Shown piece by piece: positions 36,543 through 46,234 of a stretch of DNA of 64,000 nucleotides (position 1 is its first letter; each line of letters starts with the position of its first letter). The notes under the pieces were generated by a model that saw nothing but the letters and a program-made list of their open reading frames with translations, was not told the origin of the DNA and did not search any database. A program made the translations under genes and the position numbers. Origin of the DNA: Bacteroides sp. (GTDB lineage: Bacteria; Bacteroidota; Bacteroidia; Bacteroidales; Bacteroidaceae); NCBI GenBank assembly GCA_021201335.1, contig JAJQFD010000009.1, positions 124,001 to 188,000 of the forward strand. The letters run 5' to 3'.

Positions 36543-37835
36543 TTATTCAGGAATATTCATCACTATCAGATTCAATTTTTTGCCGTCTGTCAGCATACCC
36601 GATTGTATCAAAATACGGCGACCATCCGCACTAAAAATAGGGTGTGTATGATCGGGGCGCATTTTATGTCCCGTGGTTAATAAAATACGCTCGCCATTTT
36701 CCTGATTGATGATATAAATACTTCCTGCATGGGTATCTCCCACAGCCCAGCGTCCATCCGGTGAACCATTGCAATGCCAGAACCCTCCCGGATTGCTGGC
36801 CTCTTTTACTTGCCCCAGAAGTTCCACTTCACCTGTTCTTATATTTACGGTAGCAATACCTGTCGGCTTTTCCCGTAAATGTGGAACATGTCCACTAATA
36901 ATAAACATCAATTTATCAGCAGCAGACATGGATTCATGTGTTATCCATTCCTCCGGAGATTCCATGTAAAGAGGTCGATTATTACTGCCATCCTTTAATA
37001 CAGTCCACATTCGCTGATCTGTATCGCCACCTGATTCTTTGCAATAGATAATTTCTCCTGGAACCCAGGGATTGGCCTGAAGATGGCCCATGCGGAAGTT
37101 TATATCCAATACTTTACTAATTGTCCCGTCAGCTATCTCAATCTTATATATAACACTGTTTCCCCTACTCCCCGCCTCAAAATAGGCTTTCATATCCTTT
37201 CGATATTTCATTTGTTCTTCCTTATCATTGCTTTTAGGACTGACAGGAGCTTTCATGGTCATTTCAGGGCGGTATAGAATGGATCCCCAGTATATGCATG
37301 TTTCATCGGCATCCAGAGCCAATTCAGTACCTGTGATATCGGGAAGAAGTTTGGCAATTACCTGTTCATAGTTCTTAGGAGATTTCAGTTTACCAGACAT
37401 ACTGTCTGCTATCAACTTCTCCATATCCAATTTGATTATCCGATAATTATTGATCGTTCCTCTGATATAAAAGAGTTTCATTTCCTTACGGGAAAGATTA
37501 ATGGTGGAAGCCAGCACATCCGGATAGTCAGTCAATTGTATTATATCGCCTGTTGACTCGTTCACAATGAAAATCTGGGATATATCTTTGACACGTTTCG
37601 AATGAAAAACGATCCATTTTCCGTCTGATGTCCAGGTCTCATGTGTTTGATACGGTTTTGTAACACTGTAATCAGAAGATGTCAGCACCGTTAATTTCGT
37701 TCCGGTGACAGGGTCAGTGATTACTTTCTTTTCGGAAGGATAGCTTTTGCCAAAATCGGACGTTTTTGATTCTGCTCTGATGACAGAAAGTACAATAAAA
37801 TGCAGGAGAAAGAATATTATAATTTTTCGATTCAT
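36543..37835 (-). CDS. PL22-like oligogalacturonate lyase-family protein (copy 2)
   Basis: A 430-residue beta-propeller protein with an ordinary signal peptide (no lipobox), so soluble in the periplasm, unlike copy 1. Same landmarks as copy 1: YQTHETWTSDGKWIVFHSKR, RMGHLQANPWVPGEIIYCKE, PEEWITHESMSAADKLMF, GGFWHCNGSPDGRWAVGDTH and RPDHTHPIFSADGRRILIQ. The pair probably arose by duplication and now differ in location: one anchored, one soluble. The lyase assignment rests on fold-level similarity and the GH105 neighbour. Confidence 0.68.
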   Translation of the reverse strand: MNRKIIIFFLLHFIVLSVIRAESKTSDFGKSYPSEKKVITDPVTGTKLTVLTSSDYSVTKPYQTHETWTSDGKWIVFHSKRVKDISQIFIVNESTGDIIQLTDYPDVLASTINLSRKEMKLFYIRGTINNYRIIKLDMEKLIADSMSGKLKSPKNYEQVIAKLLPDITGTELALDADETCIYWGSILYRPEMTMKAPVSPKSNDKEEQMKYRKDMKAYFEAGSRGNSVIYKIEIADGTISKVLDINFRMGHLQANPWVPGEIIYCKESGGDTDQRMWTVLKDGSNNRPLYMESPEEWITHESMSAADKLMFIISGHVPHLREKPTGIATVNIRTGEVELLGQVKEASNPGGFWHCNGSPDGRWAVGDTHAGSIYIINQENGERILLTTGHKMRPDHTHPIFSADGRRILIQSGMLTDGKKLNLIVMNIPE

Positions 37836-37939
37836 GATATTTTTAGTTATATGTTTCTAGCCTATCATTCAGTAGAATGACAAGTACAAATGCATTTTTA
37901 ATATTCTCTGCCCTTACATAAGGACAGAGAATACACACA

Positions 37940-39079
37940 CTAATTCAAAGTTTTTACAGAAATTAAACCTCTTACCTGAGAGTTATTATATATTCTTATT
38001 TCATAATTGGTATTCGGGAGTAATTCATTTATGTCTTTTTGGGCGGCTGAAATATCATCGCCTGTTAAATCTACTAATCTGATATCCTCCGTACCACCTT
38101 TCAAGACAATGATATGTGTCACATCCGGGGTTGAATTCCATTTTACCATCACCCGATTGCTCCCAATATCACCCGAAGCTGGTTCGAAAAAGATATTTTC
38201 TTTCTTAGTAGTTACGGATATTTCTCCCCTGGATATTTCTCTGTCGCAGATTTTGAATGTATAGGCTGTTCCCGGCATCAGTCCGGTAATGTTTTTCTTT
38301 CCCTCCACAATTTCGCCACTTGTTAATGTTATTGAGTTATCACTGGCTCCGGCTCTGGAAATTACAATTTTCGTCACGGCCCTGGAATTATCCCATTTCA
38401 ACAAGATATTATTTGTTCCGATATCCTCCGGGAGAACCTCATCAAATATATCTTCCTTTAAGGTTGATGCAGTTAAAGAGCCCCTGAAAATCTCATTATT
38501 ATATATACTGAACGTATAGCTGGTTCCGGGCGTTAAGTTCTCTATCTCCTTTCTGCCGTGTTCCTTTTCCCACGATGATAAAGGAAGTTTTATAACATCC
38601 ACTCCTTCTGTTGAAATCTCAACGTGAGTGACTACCTTCAGGCTATCCCAATGTAAAGATGCTCCATAGGGTGTAATAGCTCCAGGTTCAAACGAATAAA
38701 AGAGATTTTCCTGCTGAGTGACAAAAGTGCCTGTATTATATTCCGAATCTTTCACATTCGGATCCTGACTTATACATTTAATCCGCGCGGAATATCTTGT
38801 ATTACTCAATAAATTTTCCAAAAGATAAGCAGTGGTATCAGCAACCTCATAGGATTGCACATCTGTTTCAAACAAAAGGCTGTCACGACTTACCTCTATT
38901 AAGTAATTGGCACCTTTCATGGGTATCCAGGTCAATTTGGTTTCATTCATACCCACACTGATCTGAAACATAGCCGGACGGAATAATTGACCGGGACCGT
39001 TCACGTTATTATCGTCGTCACTACATGCATATAATGAGAGAAGTAGAACAACGATGCATGAATATATTTTTGCTTTCAT
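37940..39079 (-). CDS. Lipoprotein of four fibronectin type III-like repeats (SusE/SGBP position)
   Basis: A 379-residue lipoprotein (lipobox LLSLYACSDDD) made of about four repeats of roughly 90 residues, each with a Trp strand and closing motif: TKLTWIPMKGANYLIEVS, ASLHWDSLKVVTHVEIS, ILLKWDNSRAVTKIVIS and VMVKWNSTPDVTHIIVLKGG, followed by LTPGTSYTFSIYNNE, LMPGTAYTFKICDRE and LLPNTNYEIRIYNNS. It follows susD by 25 bp, the usual place of a surface glycan-binding protein. No enzymatic motif is visible. It may be shortened relative to DUF4957/DUF5123 proteins that share such N-terminal repeats. Confidence 0.75.
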   Translation of the reverse strand: MKAKIYSCIVVLLLSLYACSDDDNNVNGPGQLFRPAMFQISVGMNETKLTWIPMKGANYLIEVSRDSLLFETDVQSYEVADTTAYLLENLLSNTRYSARIKCISQDPNVKDSEYNTGTFVTQQENLFYSFEPGAITPYGASLHWDSLKVVTHVEISTEGVDVIKLPLSSWEKEHGRKEIENLTPGTSYTFSIYNNEIFRGSLTASTLKEDIFDEVLPEDIGTNNILLKWDNSRAVTKIVISRAGASDNSITLTSGEIVEGKKNITGLMPGTAYTFKICDREISRGEISVTTKKENIFFEPASGDIGSNRVMVKWNSTPDVTHIIVLKGGTEDIRLVDLTGDDISAAQKDINELLPNTNYEIRIYNNSQVRGLISVKTLN

Positions 39080-39104
39080 CTTTCTATCATATTAATAGTT
39101 AATG

Positions 39105-40930
39105 TTATTGTTGTTCAGGATACATCTGATCATTGCTCAATACCCCGTTGCTGGCTACAATCAAATCATTGGATATAGGATATAGGTAATTATTCTTTGT
39201 TTTATCAAACCCACTTGCTACCCTATTGTGACTTACGTAGAAATCATTCTTAGCCCTATCTGACATATTTGCATGCCACTCCATACGGCTATATCCCGCA
39301 ATATTCTGTAAAGGCAAGCGATAGTTTTTATTCAGAAAGTCGATGCTTCACCATCCTCATTATATTTCCAGTATAAATAAGTTGGTATATTTTCAACCTC
39401 AGGATCATCAGGTGAATGAAGGATCTTTTCAGTTAATCCTCTCATACGGTCCAGTTTATCTCCCAACAGGTTCCATCTTACGAGGTCATTCCTACGCAAC
39501 ATTTCGCCTCCAAATTCCCAACCTCGTTCATCGACTATCGCATTAAAGAAGCTTTCTTTACTAGCCGAGACAGTGTTCACATACTGAGTCACTTTCTCTT
39601 CCCACATCTCTGGAGGGAAAGCCCTTTTCCTTACATCCATAAGGGCTTGTTTGGCTTCATCTGTAGGTCCGTTAAGCTGATTCTCTGCTTCTGCAAACAT
39701 CATTACTATATCTGTATAGCGCATTAACGGCCAGTTTACACCTGTCATTCCCGTACCACTAAGATCACCTCCCATCGAAGGATTAATCCACATTCTTCTC
39801 CATTTAGTGACCCGGAATCCTGTACCATTGGCATTTATAGGCCTCTGCTTACCCGGAAAATTCGCATCACCGTAATTAAATATAGCCATACTAACATCCC
39901 GCCGCTGGTCTTCCAGATCAAACGTGTAGAAATAGGCCATATTCATCATAAGTTCTGCCATGGCTCTACCGTATTTAGGTTCTGCCGGACTGGTAGTATG
40001 ATACATACCAAATGATTGCCCGACCCTACCAGATACCAAACGCCCAAAAGCAACTTCAAACATGATTTCACCATAATTCAAATCCAGTTCATAGGAGTGC
40101 ATTCTTTTGAAGATATTCTCGAAATCAGGATTCATGCGGTGTTTGCCGCTCTGCATCACTTCATAACATTCGTCACGGGCTATCTGATAATATTTCTCCC
40201 AGTCTTTGCCACGTTCTGTTTTCAAAGTTCCGTTACGAAGTGAATATCCAGCACATGCCAAGGCAATACGGGCGCGCAAACCTTTAGCAAATCCTTTGGT
40301 TACTCTTTCCGATGTTTGATTAGTGGATAGCCAGGGAAGATATTCCTGCGCTTCTTTCAAGTCTTCGACAAGACGTTCGTAGATAATATCTCTATCGGTT
40401 TTAGGAAGATAAAAACTTTGTTCATCTTTAGTTGATTCCGTAGGAAAAGGAACATCCCCCCATATATTGATCAATTCTGAATAATACAAGACTCTTAATG
40501 TTAAAGCTTCTGCATACAGACAACGGGCATCTGCTGAATAGGTTTCGTTATTCCAGAGTTTACTCTTGGGTAAATTGCCTATGGCTAAATTAGCACGTTC
40601 TATAGCTTTGTAAAGAACAGTCCATGTATTCATAATGAGACTACTTCCCGAATTGCCGACATAATGAGCCAACGAATAGCGTGCCCCGTCATAATCATTG
40701 AAGGTACATTCAATATCGGTATCGCACTTAAAGAATATCAAATTATATTCGTACAACTGTTCGGTTGTAAGGCTTTCGTAGATGCTGAATACTTCCTGTT
40801 TAGCAAAATCATACGTATCAAAAACAGATTCTTCCGTAAAAAGGGATTCAGACTTGGTATTAAGGAAATCCTCGCATGAAAAATGTAAACACGCAAATAA
40901 CAGGATTATAAAGACATGATATTTTTTCAT
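39105..40930 (-). CDS. SusD-like outer-membrane glycan-binding lipoprotein, frameshifted as sequenced
   Basis: About 608 residues when repaired. Lipobox CLHFSCEDFLN, SusD-type helical repeats with CLYAEALTLRVLYYSELINI, WGDVPFPTE, LRARIALACAGY and the C-terminal RNDLVRWNLLGDKL. SusD proteins cap the SusC channel and deliver oligosaccharides to it. The frame stops at 39332 after NEDGEASTF; the remaining family tail (NKNYRLPLQNIAGYSRMEWH and onwards) continues in another frame to 39105. Adding one base in GCATC at about 39341-39346 restores GEAIDFLNKNYRL. Stop is 25 bp before the FN3 lipoprotein start and the start is 10 bp from susC. Confidence 0.88.
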
Positions 40931-40940
40931 AATTAAGTTA

Positions 40941-43900
40941 TTAAAAAGTTAGATTTAAACCTCCGATAAATGATCTGCTACGCGGATATGCGTTGTAATC
41001 AACTCCAGGTGTAAGTGGTGTAGAACGTATAGCATCTACTTCAGGATCATATCCCGAATACTTTGTCCACACCCAAAGATTATAACCTGATACATAAAAT
41101 CTCAATTGCTCAAGTTTCAGTTTCGATAATATTTTTTTGGGTACAGAATATCCCAACGTCAATGTATTCAATCGTAAGAAAGAACCATCTTCTATCACCC
41201 ATGAGTGTAAGGGTGCGCGATTCATGGCAGCTGACCAGTATTTTGCACCTTTATTTAATTCTTTCAGTTGTGCCGGATTTGTGACTTCTTTTCCTGTAGA
41301 AGGATCCACATTGATAAAGCGGTCGTTAGTATTCATTTCCTGCAGGATATTTTTATATAATCTTCCGCCCCAGTAATTCGTGAAATTCAATTTATTGGCA
41401 TTGTAGACATCATTCCCATATACCCAATTGAAAAAGGCAGAAAAGTCGAATCCTTTATATTCAGCGGTCAATGTAAAACCTCCCGTATGTTTAGGATTGG
41501 CATTTCCTATGACAACTTTGTCTTTGGCATTAATCAAATCTTTTTCAGTCTGGGTAGTACCTTCATCCGGATTCTGGTTGACAAATTTTAAAGCTCCGGG
41601 CCCAAACCACTTCGCTCCTATCAGCGTACTATTGTTTGGCACTCCCGGTTTGATAATATACTTGCCGTTATTATAATCAAAATCATCAAAAGAATACATG
41701 CCATCTGTTTGATAACCATACATCAAGCCAATCTCACCACCTTCGTAAATGTAATAATCTCCGGTAGGACCGTCCGCTCCTGCCCAATTACTGGATTGTT
41801 CCCAGCTTTTTGTCTTACCCAGCTTTTCAATCTTATTCTTATTAAAGCCAATGTTGAAGGAAGCGGCTAAACGGAAATCCTTATTTTGGATAGCAGTCCA
41901 GTTCAATGTAAATTCAACTCCTTTATTAGAAGTCTCCCCTATATTCTGTAATTGTCTTTCATATCCTGTATTAGCAGGAATGGTAGCAGAAATCAACAAG
42001 TCGGATGTCGTGTTTTTATAAACCTCCACTGATCCTGAAAGACGCTGATTGAAAAGAGAGAAATCCAGTCCAAGGTTTCGGGTAGTTGTGGTTTCCCATT
42101 TCAGGTCAGGATTGGCAAAGACTACATTGGGAGATAAATAAGGCGTTCTTGAAGTTTCATTTCCATCCAGGAACAGCTTGCCTGTAGCAACAGAGAATGT
42201 TTTCTTCCACGAATCGCTTGCTATCCTGTTATTACCGGACTGTCCGTAGCTTAACCTTAACTTTAGGTCAGATATCCAGCATTTGGTTTCTTCCATGAAA
42301 TTTTCATCAGAAATACGCCACGCAATACCTGCCGAAGGGAAATATCCCCAACGGTTACCGGGAGCAAACTTACTGGAACCATCGGCACGTAAAGTAGCCG
42401 AAACTAAATATTTACTCTTATAGTCATAGTTAATACGTCCGAAAAAAGAAGCTAATGTCACGGGAGTACCATCCGAAGTTACAATAGGATCAGCAGTTCC
42501 CAGATTCATCATAGACAAAGCGCTTTTCGGTTTGATGTCTTTAGGGAAGTATTTAGCGGTAGATCTGATCATTTCGGATTTGGAATAATTTATTTCCTGC
42601 CCAATACAACTGTCAGATTATTCCCCGGCAAAAAGTCTTTCTTTGAATAAGTCAACAGATTAGCAATGCGGTAACTATACCCATCATCATGTTGTTTCTC
42701 GGCTATAGGCTGCTTACCAAAGTTAATCACATTTGATGTATTGATACCATAGAATCTCTGATTCTTTCTTTTATTGAATTGAATACCTCCTTCGAATCTA
42801 TAAGCCAGATCTTTAAATAATTGTATGTTGACTGCTCCGTTAAAATTAAAAGCCTGCGTATTTTGACGACGGTAGTCATCATTCGTTTGTTTGAGCGGAT
42901 TGAGGATAAACTGCGTCCAGGCTTCAAAGTCACCTTCGGCCAGATTAGGGTCTACATAATCTGACAAACCATTTACAGGCCGGAATTGTACTATATGTGC
43001 TAAACGCCCGTTAGAGGAAGTACCCGCGCCTTTTAAATTATGGTCTGACATTCTTGTATTCAAATCAAGGTTCAGCCAATTGTTTATTTTGAAATTCGTT
43101 TTGATATTCAGGTTTGTCCTGTTATAACCGGAACCTATCATCACCTCTTTTTCGTCGTTGCGGGTTAAACTGACACTGTATTTTACCGTTTTTGACCCTC
43201 CAGACACAGACAAATTGTTGTATAAGCTCGTTCCTGTCCTGCCGAAAATATCTTCCTGCCAATTGGTAGGTTCTACATCTTTATAAAGATGCATATCCTC
43301 AAATTTACCATAATACCTCTCGAATGAACTACTGGTATGTTGTAATTCAAATTGCCAGAAAACATAGTCATACGGATCAAGGACATCATAATAAGAAGTT
43401 ATTTCTTTAAATCCATAATACATATTGTAGCTTACTTTGGGCTTCCCCTCAAAACCTTCATTAGTAGTTATGATGACTACCCCATTAGCTCCGCGGGCTC
43501 CGTATATGGCTGTAGAAGAAGCATCTTTCAACACATCAATGGAAGCTATGTCCGAAGGAGATATATCATTGATATTATCTACCGGGAATCCATCTACTAT
43601 ATATAAAGGAGAATTATCCTGTGTAAGAGAGCCCCCGCCCCGAATACGAATTTTGATTTCAGAATCAGGAGAACCTTCTGTTCTTGTTACCTGTACTCCG
43701 GGCATTCTGCCAACTATTGCCTGCGCTGCTGAGGTCACGGGTATATCTTTCAACTGATTTCCCGTAACGGAGGAAACAGATCCTGTAAGGTCTCTGCGTC
43801 GGGCAGTTCCATAACCTACTACTACGACTTCATCCAGAGTGTTTAGGTTTTCTTTCATAGTAATATTTATCTGTGTTCTCGTACCAACAGATATTTCCTG

Positions 43901-44458
43901 TGAGATAAATCCTACATAAGATATCTGTAAAGTAGTTTTGGGTTGCGAGACCGTAATTGAATATCTTCCATTTACGTCTGTAATAACGCCATTACCGGTT
44001 CCTTTTTCTTTTATGGTAGCTCCAATTACAGGTTCATCATTTTCATCAATTACTTTCCCTGACACTTTATGGTCAGCTTGTTGATTTATACTTCGTTTCA
44101 CCAACACAATATTATTTTTTTCTACCACATAGTTTATCTCGGTATTCCTGAATAATAAAGACAACACTTCCCTAACGGGTTTTTCCCGCACTGAAAGGGA
44201 GACCATCCTATCAATATTGACCTCTTCCTCATTGTATAGAAAAAGATAATTGGTTTTCTGTTCGATTTCATTCAGCACTTTTTTCAAGCTGGAATTTGAA
44301 TGAGTCAGCGTGATTTTCGCTTCCTGAGAATATGTTTCTGTAGCACATACACCCATACTGAAGACAAATAGAAATAGTAGTTGTATTTTCATCCGTAGAG
44401 CGTGTTTTGATAATATTTGATTTCGGATAAAGATTTTCGGATACAAAAAATTTTTCAT
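40941..44458 (-). CDS. SusC-like TonB-dependent transporter with STN domain, frameshifted as sequenced
   Basis: About 1172 residues when repaired: signal peptide, an STN domain (ITLTHSNSSLKKVLNEIEQK and VREKPVREVLSLLF, residues about 50-120), a carboxypeptidase-like domain, the TonB box/plug (DEVVVVGYGTARRRDLTGSV, ANGVVIITT) and a 22-strand barrel ending LNLTF. The STN domain signals outer-membrane substrate binding to the FecR-type anti-sigma factor encoded upstream. The frame stops after TVVLGRK; one extra G in the GGG at 42600-42602 gives VVLGQEINYSKSEM and joins both parts. The start codon coincides with a plus-strand promoter for an antisense RNA. Confidence 0.92.
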
Positions 44459-44465
44459 AATTTTG
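44458..44465 (+). promoter_or_regulatory. Plus-strand -7 box on the susC start codon
   Basis: TAATTTTG fits TAnnTTTG; TTTC at 44434-44437 lies 20 bp upstream at the -33 position. It points away from susC, toward the terminator at 44523-44561, and overlaps the last base of the susC start codon. Confidence 0.5.
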
Positions 44466-44471
44466 TAACTA

Positions 44472-44561
44472 AATTAAAGTTTGACATTGGATTTTAGCGA
44501 GTTCGATAGTTGACTTTTCTTGTACCGGGAAATGCTGGTAACATTTCCCGGTATTTTTTTT
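44472..44561 (+). ncRNA. Candidate DonS-type antisense small RNA of the polysaccharide locus
   Basis: Between fecR and susC, read against both. From the promoter at 44458-44465 the transcript would start near 44472 and end at a textbook terminator: TACCGGGAAATG (44523-44534), loop CTGGTAA, CATTTCCCGGTA (44542-44553), then eight T. The stem is 12 bp and perfect and the T-run exists only on the plus strand, while all neighbouring genes are on the minus strand. The RNA of about 90 nt would be complementary to the susC 5' leader. In Bacteroides, cis-antisense RNAs at this same place in sigma/anti-sigma polysaccharide loci repress susC-type genes. Confidence 0.65.
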
Positions 44562-44619
44562 AATGGGTTCGTACTTTCATAGGCAATATTAAATTTAGGA
44601 TTTGATAATGATATAGTTC

Positions 44620-45558
44620 TTAGTTGATACTTATGGTATTATTTTCGCTATCTCTGGTGTATCGTAGCCCTATGGCTATTTTTAGTACGTTCATCACATG
44701 TTCCACCCCATCATCAATACGGAATTTTCCAGTATAGCGAATGTCCTTTATAGTATGTTTCTGATTGATTATTTTAATATTGTAATATAATTCCAGCTTA
44801 CTTAGAATTTCCTCAACACGTTCATTCCTGAAGTTCAGGATACCATCTCTCCAAAGAAACAGGTCATCATCCAGAAGCGGAACTGTAACCAGCTGATTAT
44901 TTTTGAGATAGGCTTTCTTTCCCGGGTATAACAGTAATTTTTGTGAACCATTACAGGCTTCGATCTCTACAGACCCTGTAATTAGAGAAGTTTCGAACCG
45001 GGTATCTTTACTATATGCTATCACATTGAATTCTGTACCTAGCACATGTATGTCATATGCACCGGTATTAACGGTAAATTTCTTTTTATTGTCTTGCTTT
45101 ACATCAAAATAAGCTTCTCCGTCAACATGTACTCTACGAGATTCTTCTGTAAAGCGGTTGGGAAATGTAAATGTAGTTAATGAATTCAACCACACCTTTG
45201 TGCCATCTGTTAGTGCCAACTCCGCCCGCTGACCAGCCGGGACATGCAGTGTCTGCATTTTTATCTCTTCGTTAGAGCTGCCATTCAAAAAGTAGTAACT
45301 GACACCAAAAGTGATAAGGATAGCAGCGGCTATTTTTGTCCATTCGAAAAGAATGTGTCTGTTTTTCCTTGTTGCATGATTGAATTGTCTGATTCCTTGT
45401 TCCGGTAATGAGCACAAAGTTATGTCATGCAAGGCACGAAGAGACATAAATTCGGCATTATTCTCTTCACTTTCTTCTAACCATAACTGTATTTCTTCTT
45501 TCTCCTGTTGAGAAGAATCACCTCGGAAGTATCTGTTTAGTTTATCACTATCAATCAT
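44620..45558 (-). CDS. FecR-family anti-sigma factor
   Basis: A 312-residue inner-membrane regulator. Cytosolic N-terminal helices (LNRYFRGDSSQQEKEEIQLW), one membrane helix (AAAILITFGVSYYFLNG, about residues 76-92), the FecR domain (VPAGQRAELALTDGTKVWLN, GEAYFDVKQD, VLGTEFNVIAY, ETSLITGSVEI, LYPGKKAYL) and a C-terminal DUF4974 secretin/STN-like domain (NERVEEILSKLELYYNIKI). It holds the ECF sigma factor encoded next to it and releases it when the SusC STN domain signals substrate. Confidence 0.95.
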   Translation of the reverse strand: MIDSDKLNRYFRGDSSQQEKEEIQLWLEESEENNAEFMSLRALHDITLCSLPEQGIRQFNHATRKNRHILFEWTKIAAAILITFGVSYYFLNGSSNEEIKMQTLHVPAGQRAELALTDGTKVWLNSLTTFTFPNRFTEESRRVHVDGEAYFDVKQDNKKKFTVNTGAYDIHVLGTEFNVIAYSKDTRFETSLITGSVEIEACNGSQKLLLYPGKKAYLKNNQLVTVPLLDDDLFLWRDGILNFRNERVEEILSKLELYYNIKIINQKHTIKDIRYTGKFRIDDGVEHVMNVLKIAIGLRYTRDSENNTISIN

Positions 45559-45637
45559 ATATAGATTTTATCTTTTATGGCCATTTATAGTTGGTACGGT
45601 TCTAAATGCCAAACGCCTAGGTTAACAAACGTTAATA

Positions 45638-46195
45638 TCAATATACAAATAAAAAGAGAAATATAGGGAGGTAATCTTTTAGATTAATACGTAAACTTTT
45701 TAAGGCTCGGGCAATGTGATATTCTACACCTTTTGTAGTGATATTAAATGTTTCGGCAATTTCTTCTTTAGAAAAGCCCTGATACCGACTCATCAAAAAG
45801 ATTTCCCGGGTTCTTTGGGGTAAAGTTTTTAATGTACCTTCAATAATCTGATTTAATTCTTCCGAATATATTTTTTCTGGTTCACAGGCTTCCAACGTTG
45901 AAATTCTTGTATTAAGTTCTCTTCTCCCAACATCAGATAGAGTAGCAAGCGTTTCCTGGCGGACTATTTCCCTCCTTAAAAAATCGATAGATTTATTCTT
46001 AACAATTGAGAGTAGAAAAGTAAGGGGATAATGAATCTCATTTTTTTTCATTGTCTGCCAGAGAACAGTCAATGCTTCGGAGGCAATGTCTTCGGCAACC
46101 AGTGAATCATGAACATATGATTTGGCGAATAAATAAGACTTTCTATAGTATAAGTGGTAGTCTTTATTCAGATTAAAAGGTTCAGATCGGTTCAT
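45638..46195 (-). CDS. ECF sigma factor (RpoE-like, polysaccharide-locus type)
   Basis: A 185-residue sigma-70 family protein with region 2 (YRKSYLFAKSYVHDSLVAED and SIVKNKSIDFLRREI) and region 4 helix-turn-helix (LPQRTREIFLMSRYQGFSKE, TKGVEYHIARALKSLR). It heads the locus on the minus strand and is followed by its FecR anti-sigma factor. By analogy with similar loci it activates the susC-led operon when the transporter detects its glycan; the DNA between fecR and susC lacks a good housekeeping -7 box on the minus strand, which agrees with sigma-dependent expression. Confidence 0.95.
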   Translation of the reverse strand: MNRSEPFNLNKDYHLYYRKSYLFAKSYVHDSLVAEDIASEALTVLWQTMKKNEIHYPLTFLLSIVKNKSIDFLRREIVRQETLATLSDVGRRELNTRISTLEACEPEKIYSEELNQIIEGTLKTLPQRTREIFLMSRYQGFSKEEIAETFNITTKGVEYHIARALKSLRINLKDYLPIFLFLFVY

Positions 46196-46226
46196 AGAAA
46201 TAATGCTTCCTCATAGTTAGAAATAA

Positions 46227-46234
46227 CAAATATA
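46227..46234 (-). promoter_or_regulatory. -7 promoter box of the ECF sigma gene
   Basis: CAAATATA on the plus strand reads TATATTTG on the minus strand, an exact TAnnTTTG match, 32 bp upstream of the sigma factor ATG. It indicates that the sigma gene itself is read by the housekeeping polymerase. Confidence 0.5.

Noticed and set aside
39105..39317. An independent 70-residue small protein downstream of susD
   Set aside because: It is the family-typical C-terminal tail of SusD displaced by a frameshift, without its own ribosome-binding site.
44523..44561. Terminator of the fecR gene
   Set aside because: The T-run follows the stem only on the plus strand; on the minus strand, where fecR is read, the hairpin is followed by CAAGAAAAG.
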